Origin: Streptomyces decoyicus
GTDB lineage: Bacteria > Actinomycetota > Actinomycetes > Streptomycetales > Streptomycetaceae
Assembly (NCBI RefSeq): GCF_019880305.1
Contig: NZ_CP082301.1
Coordinates: forward strand, 3,720,001-3,784,000
Length of the DNA stretch: 64,000 bases
Reading direction: 5' to 3'
The stretch's first letter is position 1, and each line of letters begins with the position of its first letter. This document shows, one piece after another, positions 58,169 to 64,000 of this stretch. The translations under genes and the position numbers were made by a program. Under the pieces are notes generated by a model. The model saw only the letters and a list, made by a program, of their open reading frames with translations, made no database searches and had not been told where the DNA came from.

Positions 58169-59320
58169 TCAGGAGTAGAGGTTGTTCTTGCTCATCTCGT
58201 GGACGTGGTCATGGCCGTGGTCATGGTCATGGTGGTGGCCGGACGGGGCGGGCGGGTCATCGGGGGCCTCACCGGGCACATGCGGTTCGGTGACCGGCAG
58301 GGACGAGTCGGCGGAGAGGTCCCAGGCGGAGGCCGGCCGGTTGCGGGCCACCATCTCCGCGCCCAGGGCGGCGACCATCGCGCCGTTGTCGGTGCACAGC
58401 TTGGGCCGCGGCACCCGCAGGGTGATCCCGGCGTCCTCGCAGCGGCGCGCGGCCATCGCCCGCAGCCGGGAGTTGGCCGCGACCCCGCCGCCGATCATCA
58501 GGTGGTCCACGCCGCTGTCCTTGCAGGCCCGGACGGCCTTACGGGTCAGCACATCCACCACGGCCTCCTGGAAGGACGCCGAGACGTCCGCCACCGGCAC
58601 CTGTTCACCGGCCGCCCGCTTGGCCTCGATCCAGCGGGCGACGGCCGTCTTCAGACCGGAGAAGGAGAAGTCGTAGACCGGGTCGCGGGGGCCGGTCAGG
58701 CCGCGCGGGAAGCGGATCGCGTCCGGGTTGCCCTCGCGCGCGTAGCGGTCGATGACCGGGCCGCCGGGGAAGCCGAGGTTCAGCACCCGCGCGATCTTGT
58801 CGAACGCCTCGCCCGCCGCGTCGTCGATCGTCGAGCCCAGCGGCCGCACGTCGGAGGTGATGTCCGGGGCCAGCAGGAGGGAGGAGTGGCCGCCGCTCAC
58901 CAGCAGGGCCATCGTCGGCTCCGGCAGCGGGCCGTGCTCCAGCTGGTCGACGCAGATGTGCGAGGCGAGGTGGTTGACCCCGTAGAGCGGCTTGCCCAGG
59001 GCGTAGGCGTAGGCCTTGGCGGCCGAGACGCCGACCAGCAGCGCACCGGCCAGGCCCGGCCCCGCGGTGACCGCGATCCCGTCCAGGTCGGAGGCCGCGA
59101 CCCCGGCGTCCTTCAGGGCCCGCTGGATGGTGGGGACCATCGCCTCCAGGTGGGCGCGCGAGGCCACCTCCGGCACCACACCGCCGAAGCGGGCGTGCTC
59201 GTCGACGCTGGAGGCGACCGCGTCGGCGAGGAGGGTGTGGCCGCGGACGATGCCGACACCGGTCTCGTCGCAGGAGGTCTCGATGCCGAGGACGAGCGGT
59301 CCGCCGCGTGAGTCAGCCAT
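58169..59320 (-). CDS. tsaD: tRNA N6-threonylcarbamoyladenosine transferase TsaD
   Basis: 383 residues from ATG 59320. ASKHA fold: [16 protein letters not shown], the iron/zinc ligands in NHLASH (H-X3-H), [43 protein letters not shown] and [11 protein letters not shown]. With TsaB and TsaE it transfers threonylcarbamoyl to A37 of ANN-decoding tRNAs. The C-terminus carries an unusual His/Asp tail ([19 protein letters not shown]) not needed for the fold. It lies 5 nt after rimI in the tsaB-rimI-tsaD unit. Confidence 0.95.
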   Translation of the reverse strand: MADSRGGPLVLGIETSCDETGVGIVRGHTLLADAVASSVDEHARFGGVVPEVASRAHLEAMVPTIQRALKDAGVAASDLDGIAVTAGPGLAGALLVGVSAAKAYAYALGKPLYGVNHLASHICVDQLEHGPLPEPTMALLVSGGHSSLLLAPDITSDVRPLGSTIDDAAGEAFDKIARVLNLGFPGGPVIDRYAREGNPDAIRFPRGLTGPRDPVYDFSFSGLKTAVARWIEAKRAAGEQVPVADVSASFQEAVVDVLTRKAVRACKDSGVDHLMIGGGVAANSRLRAMAARRCEDAGITLRVPRPKLCTDNGAMVAALGAEMVARNRPASAWDLSADSSLPVTEPHVPGEAPDDPPAPSGHHHDHDHGHDHVHEMSKNNLYS

Positions 59321-59325
59321 GAGTG

Positions 59326-59931
59326 TCAAGTTCCTTGTACGGAGGGTGCTTCGGAGGAGGTCTGGGTGGTACGGCGCATCACGAGGGCGTCGTGGTTGCC
59401 GGGCTGGTAGTAGCCACGGCGGAAGCCGATCGGCTCGAAGCCGAAGCGCTCGTAGAGGCGCTGGGCGCGGAGGTTGTCGACGCGCACCTCCAGCAGCACC
59501 TCGTGGCATTCGAAGTCTGTCGCGGCACCGAGGAGTTCGGTCAGCAGCCGGGCGCCGAGGCCGGTGCCCCACTGGTCGCGGGCGGTGGCGATGGTCTGGA
59601 TGTCGCCGGTGCCGTCGACGGCGGCCAGCCCGCCGTAGCCGACCAGCCGGCCCGCCCGCCCGCCACCCGACCGCCACCCCTCATCGGCGCCGCTGCGCGG
59701 CGGCACCTCCAGTTCGGCGACGAGGTAGCGGCGGGTGGCGTGCGGGCCGCGCGCATGGGCCAGCTCGGACCAGAACATGCCCGGCGACCAGGCGTCCTCG
59801 GGGAAGAGCTCCCGTTCGAGATCCAGCACCGGCGCTATGTCCCACCAGCGCATCTCGCGCAGCACCGCGCCGGACTGAGGGGCACCCGGCGGGCTCGCCG
59901 AGGGGCGCTCGGACGACGGGCGGGCGGTCAC
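59326..59931 (-). CDS. rimI: Ribosomal protein S18 alanine N-acetyltransferase-like RimI
   Basis: 201 residues. GNAT domain from ~25: [34 protein letters not shown]; acetyl-CoA loop [25 protein letters not shown] (Q-X-X-G-X-G); [35 protein letters not shown]. That pattern is RimI's. A Gly/Arg-rich loop (~90-110) is inserted before the [10 protein letters not shown] strand. The GTG start overlaps the tsaB stop by 4 nt (GTGA), so translation is coupled. Confidence 0.93.
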   Translation of the reverse strand: MTARPSSERPSASPPGAPQSGAVLREMRWWDIAPVLDLERELFPEDAWSPGMFWSELAHARGPHATRRYLVAELEVPPRSGADEGWRSGGGRAGRLVGYGGLAAVDGTGDIQTIATARDQWGTGLGARLLTELLGAATDFECHEVLLEVRVDNLRAQRLYERFGFEPIGFRRGYYQPGNHDALVMRRTTQTSSEAPSVQGT

Positions 59932-60617
59932 TGGGGGGTGACCACCTTGTAGTTGGCGGGCACCTGGGCGTCCGGGCGGCGCAGGTACATCGGCTGCGGG
60001 GGCGGCAGTTCCTCGCCCGCGGCCAGCTTCCCGGCGGCCAGTGTGGCCAGCGCCCCGGCGGACTGGTGCTCGGGGCCCTCGCGCCGTACGCCGGTGAAGA
60101 CCGTGTCGTAGAGCAGTGCGCCCGCACCCACGGCGGGGACGCCGGCCACCTGGTCGGCGATGTCCGCGGGGCGGTCGACGGCGGGCTCGGTCAGCCGCGT
60201 GATCGTGCGGGGCGCGGCCGAGCCGGTCGAGGGGCCGGCCTCGTAGCGTGCCCAGTAGACCTCCTTGCGGCGGGCGTCGGTGGCCACGACGAAGGGCTCG
60301 GTCAGGCCGGAGGCGTAGGCGAGGCCGTCGAGGGTGCACAGGCCGTGGACGGGTACGCCGAGCGCCGCCCCGAACGTCGCGGCGGTCACCAGGCCGACCC
60401 GGAGTCCGGTGTACGGCCCCGGGCCCACGCCGACCACGATGTCGCTGACCGCGTCGAGCTTCAGGCCGGCCTCGGCCAGCACCCGGTCGACGGCGGGCAG
60501 CAGCAGCTCGCCGTGCCGGCGTGCATCGACCTGGCGGGACTCGGCGAGGACGCGGGTGCCGTCATGGAGCGCGACGGTGACGGCGGGGGTGGCGGTGTCA
60601 AGAGCTAGCAGCAGCAC
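59928..60617 (-). CDS. tsaB: t6A biosynthesis protein TsaB
   Basis: 229 residues. N-terminal ASKHA fold LLALDTATPAVTVALHDG, RRHGELLLPAVDRVL, and the conserved GVGPGPYTGLRVGLVTAATFGAALGVPVHG. It is the non-catalytic partner of TsaD in the t6A complex. First gene of tsaB-rimI-tsaD. GTG start at 60617; no strong ribosome site. Confidence 0.94.
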   Translation of the reverse strand: MLLLALDTATPAVTVALHDGTRVLAESRQVDARRHGELLLPAVDRVLAEAGLKLDAVSDIVVGVGPGPYTGLRVGLVTAATFGAALGVPVHGLCTLDGLAYASGLTEPFVVATDARRKEVYWARYEAGPSTGSAAPRTITRLTEPAVDRPADIADQVAGVPAVGAGALLYDTVFTGVRREGPEHQSAGALATLAAGKLAAGEELPPPQPMYLRRPDAQVPANYKVVTPQ

Positions 60618-60757
60618 GCCCTTAAGACTACGGCTCGGCCGGTGGTACCTGTCGCGGTGCTACCGTCGCCCCCGTAGCCCAGCAGCAAGCAGCCCGGCAT
60701 TCCAAGGCCCGGGGCTCCCCGCCGGAGGCAGGGAGAGGGAGGAAAGGTGGCACAGCG

Positions 60758-61327
60758 GTGCCCGCTAAGAGCAGCACGATCGTCACCGCGCTGACCACGG
60801 CTGCCGTGGTCGTGGTCGGTGTGCTCGGCTACCAGGCCGCGGCGTCCGCTCCGGACACCCTCACCCAGGCCCGCAAGGACAGCCACCACCGCGCGCCCAA
60901 GGAGCACTCGGAGCAGGGCCGCAAGAAGGGCAAGGCGCCCGCTCCGGCCGAGGTCCCCGCGGCGTCCGGGAAGGGCCGGCGGATCGTCTACTCGCTCGAC
61001 GCCAAGCGGGTCTGGCTGGTCGGCCCGAAGGACAAGGCGCTGCGTACGTACCGGGTCGCGCCGAGCACGGTGAGCCCGCCGCTGGGGTCGTACGCGGTCA
61101 GCTCGCGTTCGGTGAGCGTCACGGGCTCGGACGGCATCGCCATCGAGCACGTGGTGCGGTTCGCGAGTGTGGACAGCGTCACCATCGGCTTCAGCGCGGC
61201 CGTCGACGGCTCGATGCCCGCCGCGGGCTCGACGAAGAAGACCGGCGGCATCCGTGAGTCGCGCGAGGACGGCAAGGCGATGTGGGACTTCGCCCTGCAC
61301 GGCACCAAGGTCGTCGTGGTCTCCTGA
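60758..61327 (+). CDS. Exported or membrane-anchored hypothetical protein
   Basis: 189 residues from GTG 60758. A single N-terminal hydrophobic segment (IVTALTTAAVVVVGVLGYQAAASAP) acts as signal peptide or anchor. A Lys/His/Pro-rich linker of ~45 residues leads to a beta-rich domain (RRIVYSLDAKRVWLVGPKDKALRTYRVAPSTVSPPLGSYAVSS). That domain recalls the start of an L,D-transpeptidase (YkuD) fold, but the catalytic H-X-n-C motif is absent. Function unknown. Divergent from tsaB across 140 bp. Confidence 0.75.
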   Translation: MPAKSSTIVTALTTAAVVVVGVLGYQAAASAPDTLTQARKDSHHRAPKEHSEQGRKKGKAPAPAEVPAASGKGRRIVYSLDAKRVWLVGPKDKALRTYRVAPSTVSPPLGSYAVSSRSVSVTGSDGIAIEHVVRFASVDSVTIGFSAAVDGSMPAAGSTKKTGGIRESREDGKAMWDFALHGTKVVVVS

Positions 61328-61367
61328 CCGCACGGCGCCCGGCGCCCCGTTTATTCGCCCCTACGGG

Positions 61368-61637
61368 CTACGCCGCGTCGCGGCCCCCGGTGGACGCGGA
61401 CCCGGCGGGTCCGGCCTCGTCCTCCCCCGCCGGCTCGTCCGCGGACCGTGCGGGCTTGCCCTGGCGGGCTTCCTCGGCGGCGTCGGGGGGCGTGGATACG
61501 GCGCTGGCCGCGGCACACGCCGCCAGCAGCTCATTCATGGACGGCGTCTCGCGCGCCTCATGATCGGCGCGCCCGGCCGCCGTGATCGGGGTCCCCCCGC
61601 GCCCTTCAGGCGTAGGGGAGGGCTGGTGGGCCGACAT
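61368..61637 (-). CDS. Small hypothetical protein behind a putative iron box
   Basis: 89 residues; ATG 61637 with GGGAGG 5 nt upstream, a strong ribosome site that supports a real gene. The only ordered part appears to be a short helix SMNELLAACAAASAVSTPPD at ~33-52, containing one Cys; the rest is Pro/Gly/Glu-rich and probably disordered. A TTAGGCTGACCTAA sequence lies ~50 bp upstream of the start. No homologue with known function comes to mind. Iron-dependent expression is inferred from the box. Confidence 0.65.
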   Translation of the reverse strand: MSAHQPSPTPEGRGGTPITAAGRADHEARETPSMNELLAACAAASAVSTPPDAAEEARQGKPARSADEPAGEDEAGPAGSASTGGRDAA

Positions 61638-61687
61638 GGACGCCTCCCGGGGCTCCTGGGACGAGCGACAGAAGCTAGGCTTGCTAC

Positions 61688-61701
61688 TTAGGCTGACCTA
61701 A
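61688..61701. promoter_or_regulatory. Putative iron box (DmdR1/IdeR type): TTAGGCTGACCTAA
   Basis: It matches 13 of 14 positions of the recalled Streptomyces siderophore-gene iron box core TTAGGCTCACCTAA. It lies 51 bp before the start of the small minus-strand gene, where it would overlap its promoter. Confidence 0.65.
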
Positions 61702-61858
61702 CTGAGGTCTCCACCCATGTCACCACGCCCGGCACCAGGTATGCAACATCTTACCGACGGCTTGTCGGAAACTACGGGACGCGTGACCGGGCCACGGGCC
61801 GGTCCGCCCGCCGCCGCCACGACCGGTCACCCCGCCGCCGCGCCCGGTCCGCCCGCCG

Positions 61859-62395
61859 TCAGCAGGTCTCCAGCTCGGGCAGGCCGGCGTCCGCCCAGCG
61901 CGCGCCGAGGCCGGTGACCGTCACCTCGCGCACATCGTCCGCGGCCTCCACCAGCGCCCCGTCCGCGCCGCCCGGCGCCTCCGCTCCCACGGCGCGCCCG
62001 ATCACCACATGCAGCCGGTCCTCGGACAGCTCCTCGACCTTGCCCTCGCCCCACTCCACGACCACCACCGACTCCGGCAGCGAGACATCGAGGTCCAGGT
62101 CCTCCATCTCGTCCAGCCCGCCGCCGAGCCGGTAGGCGTCGACATGCACCAGCGCGGGGCCGCCGGTCAGCGAGGGGTGCACCCGGGCGATGACGAAGGT
62201 GGGCGAGGTCACGGCGCCGCGCACGCCCAGGGCCTCGCCCAGGCCGCGGGTCAGCGTGGTCTTGCCGGCGCCCAGCTCACCGGTGAGCAGCACCAGGTCG
62301 CCGGGGCGCAGCAGCGGGGCCAGCCGGCGGCCCAACTCCTGCATCTGTTCGGGTGACTTGACGGTTACGTGCGCAATCGATGCGGTGGTGCTCAT
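61859..62395 (-). CDS. tsaE: tRNA t6A biosynthesis ATPase TsaE
   Basis: 178 residues from ATG 62395. Walker A GELGAGKTTLTRGLGEALG (~39), then VTSPTFVIARVHP, HVDAYRLGGGLDEMEDLDLD and VVVEWGEGKVEEL. It binds TsaB-TsaD and hydrolyses ATP in the t6A cycle. Its C-terminal ~35 residues are a lineage-specific extension. It lies downstream of the alr-hydrolase pair, matching the gene order of other Streptomyces. Confidence 0.94.
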   Translation of the reverse strand: MSTTASIAHVTVKSPEQMQELGRRLAPLLRPGDLVLLTGELGAGKTTLTRGLGEALGVRGAVTSPTFVIARVHPSLTGGPALVHVDAYRLGGGLDEMEDLDLDVSLPESVVVVEWGEGKVEELSEDRLHVVIGRAVGAEAPGGADGALVEAADDVREVTVTGLGARWADAGLPELETC

Positions 62396-62566
62396 GCCGC
62401 AAATGGTACGGCCCGCCCGCCGCCCGGCCGGCGCCCCTCCACGACACCCCTGCGGGACGGCGGCCCTGTCCCCGCCGCCCGGCCACCGGCCCTCCACGCC
62501 GCCGCCCCGCGCCGGCGGGCCCGGCGCGACGGCCTGCCGGGCCGCTGTCCGGCAGGCCCCGGCGGG

Positions 62567-63913
62567 TCAGGCGCGGGCGTGCCGCGAGCTGCGGGCCGTC
62601 GCGCTCGCCCGCTCCACCAGCGACACCAGATGGTCATTGACCAGCTCGGGCCGCTCCAGCATCACCAGATGCCCGGCGCCGGGGACACACACCAGGTCCG
62701 CGGCGGGCAGCATCTCGGCGATCGTCCGGCTGTGGTCGGCAGGAGTGATCAGATCGCTCTCCCCGGCGAGCACCAGCGCGGGCACCGCGTCGTACGCCAC
62801 CAGCGCCTCGGTCTTGTCGTGCACCGCGAACGCCGGGAAGAACTCGGCGACCACGTCGATCGGCGTCGCCTCGATCAGCCGCTCGCCGAACCGCGCGATG
62901 CCCGGGTCCACGTTCTCCGGCGTCCCGAACGAATACCGCTTGATCAGCCCCGCGAAGAGGTCGGCGGTGGCCCGCCGCCCGCGCTCGACGATCTCGCGCT
63001 GCCAGCCCAGCGCCTTGAGGACGCCCGGCGCGAGCCAGTGGAAGGCCTTGACGCCCATGGACGGCAGCCCGAAGCCGACCTCGCTGAGCCGGCCGGCGGA
63101 GGTGCCGATCAGAGCCACCCCGACCACCCGCTCCGCGACGTACTCGGGGAACTGGTCGGCCAGCGCCATCACCGTCATCCCGCCCATGGAGTGCCCGACC
63201 AGCACGATCGGCCCCTCCGGGACCGCGGCGTCCAGCACCGCCTTCAGATCCCGGCCCAGCAGGTCGATGGTGACCGGTTCCGTGCCGTCGATCTGGCCGT
63301 GGCCGCGCGAGGAGCGGCCGTGGCTGCGCTGGTCCCAGTGGACGGTGCGCACCGTGCCGCGCAGCGCGGAGCGCTGGAAGTGCCAGGAGTCCTGGCTGAG
63401 GCAGTAGCCGTGGCTGAAAACGACCGTGGGGGCCGCGGAGCGCCGCCCCAGTGCGGCCGTCAGCCGCTTGCGCAGACCGCCCTGTGCCTCCTGCGCCGCA
63501 CGGGCCTCCTTGCCGCGGACGGGCTTGGCGGAGCGGTCGCCCTTGCCGTGTTTGCCGTGCTTGCCGTTCACGGCGGACTTGCCCGTCCCGTCGCCCTTCT
63601 CCGGGCGGCCCGGCTCCGGGCCCGGCTCGTCGACCTCGTAGTACAGCTCGGTGCCGTCCTCGGCGATCGCGGCACCCGGGGTGCCGCGCAGCGTGCCGTA
63701 CGGGCCCGCGGCGTCCAGCGCGAGCCGGGCGCGGCGCCGCATCCCGCGGCCGACCGTCATCCGCTCTATCGCCACCCCGGCCGCGGCACCCGCCGCGACC
63801 ACGCCGATCGCGGCGCCGGCGACACCGGCGTGCCGGCCCGCCCGCGCCCAGTTGCCGGCCACCTCGGCCGCCGCCTCGACCGCCTGCGCGGCGGCCTCCT
63901 GTCCCTCGGTCAT
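62567..63913 (-). CDS. Alpha/beta-hydrolase with N-terminal hydrophobic segment
   Basis: 448 residues. A Gly/Ala-rich hydrophobic stretch (GVAGAAIGVVAAGAAAGVAI) may anchor it to the membrane. The hydrolase fold has the oxyanion segment VVFSHGYCLSQDSW, WDQRSHGRSSRG, nucleophile GHSMGGMTV, Asp in LVLAGESDLITP and His in PGAGHLVMLE, so the triad is complete. A basic low-complexity insert (KHGKHGKGDR, ~115-125) interrupts the start of the fold. Substrate unknown; epoxide hydrolase- or lipase-like. The ATG overlaps the alr stop by 4 nt (ATGA). Confidence 0.88.
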   Translation of the reverse strand: MTEGQEAAAQAVEAAAEVAGNWARAGRHAGVAGAAIGVVAAGAAAGVAIERMTVGRGMRRRARLALDAAGPYGTLRGTPGAAIAEDGTELYYEVDEPGPEPGRPEKGDGTGKSAVNGKHGKHGKGDRSAKPVRGKEARAAQEAQGGLRKRLTAALGRRSAAPTVVFSHGYCLSQDSWHFQRSALRGTVRTVHWDQRSHGRSSRGHGQIDGTEPVTIDLLGRDLKAVLDAAVPEGPIVLVGHSMGGMTVMALADQFPEYVAERVVGVALIGTSAGRLSEVGFGLPSMGVKAFHWLAPGVLKALGWQREIVERGRRATADLFAGLIKRYSFGTPENVDPGIARFGERLIEATPIDVVAEFFPAFAVHDKTEALVAYDAVPALVLAGESDLITPADHSRTIAEMLPAADLVCVPGAGHLVMLERPELVNDHLVSLVERASATARSSRHARA

Positions 63914-64000
63914 GCCGTGCCCCCCGTAAGCGCACTGTCCCCTTCGGCTTCGCTCCGTATGCCGCTGTCCACATAGACGCGTGGCACCCGGGATCCGATC
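63910..64000 (-). CDS. alr: Alanine racemase, C-terminal end only (runs off window)
   Basis: The last 29 codons before the TGA at 63910-63912: IGSRVPRVYVDSGIRSEAEG followed by DSALTGGTA. The IG.RVPRVYV ending is that of alanine racemase, and in Streptomyces alr directly precedes this alpha/beta-hydrolase and tsaE. It would interconvert L- and D-alanine with PLP for the cell wall. Only the C-terminal tail is visible, so the call rests on this and on synteny. Confidence 0.75.
   Translation of the reverse strand, partial: IGSRVPRVYVDSGIRSEAEGDSALTGGTA

Noticed and set aside
61717..61917. Plus-strand 66-codon frame beside the iron box
   Set aside because: No ribosome site, Ala/Pro/Arg-only composition, and it overlaps the 3' end of tsaE.

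Overview
The window is a 64 kb piece of a Streptomyces chromosome. The evidence is very high GC, frequent GTG/TTG starts with GGAGG-type ribosome sites, the neighbouring developmental genes bldM and whiD, actinobacterial GroEL1 with a His-rich tail, and synteny (from memory) with the S. coelicolor alr-tsaE-tsaB-rimI-tsaD / groES-groEL1 / whiD-bldM-shbA-guaB-guaB3 region. No rRNA, tRNA, CRISPR, IS element or prophage was seen.

Left part (1-28.6 kb) is accessory. After two surface or secreted proteins comes an acyl-CoA catabolic island: thiolase/aldolase (Ltp2-like), its probable DUF35 partner, DoxX-like membrane protein, ADP-forming acyl-CoA synthetase, enoyl-CoA hydratase, flavin reductase, three acyl-CoA dehydrogenases, SDR, zinc alcohol dehydrogenase, PF04199 cyclase, amidohydrolase and a wrecked AMP-dependent acyl-CoA synthetase. 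Eight copies of a 15-bp palindrome, CTGAYG-N3-CRTCAG, lie in front of almost every transcription unit of this island and were not seen elsewhere. They define one regulon whose repressor is not encoded in the window. Genes without the operator are interleaved: macrolide glycosyltransferase with a possible leader peptide and attenuator, VOC protein, FAD monooxygenase, PdxH-like oxidase, GNAT, an ECF sigma/membrane-protein pair, MFS transporter and an anti-sigma-type ATPase.

Middle part (28.6-45 kb) holds an AlkZ-like protein, a pseudokinase next to an active Ser/Thr kinase, a beta-lactamase-fold lipoprotein, glpD, a nucleotide-sugar dehydrogenase homologue lacking two catalytic residues, then guaB3, guaB, shbA and the divergent developmental pair bldM/whiD. 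A sequence of the expected BldN sigma-factor promoter form lies in front of bldM.

Right part (45-64 kb): LysR regulator, MOSC protein, SDR, 19-bp tandem array, DUF2264 protein divergent from a 2-hydroxyacid dehydrogenase, groES-groEL1 under two CIRCE operators, a SEDS protein, a methyltransferase, the tRNA t6A genes (tsaD-rimI-tsaB and tsaE), a small protein behind an iron box, an alpha/beta hydrolase and the last codons of alr. Several intergenic regions carry a family of dispersed repeats ending in CCCACGTTTTCGGC.
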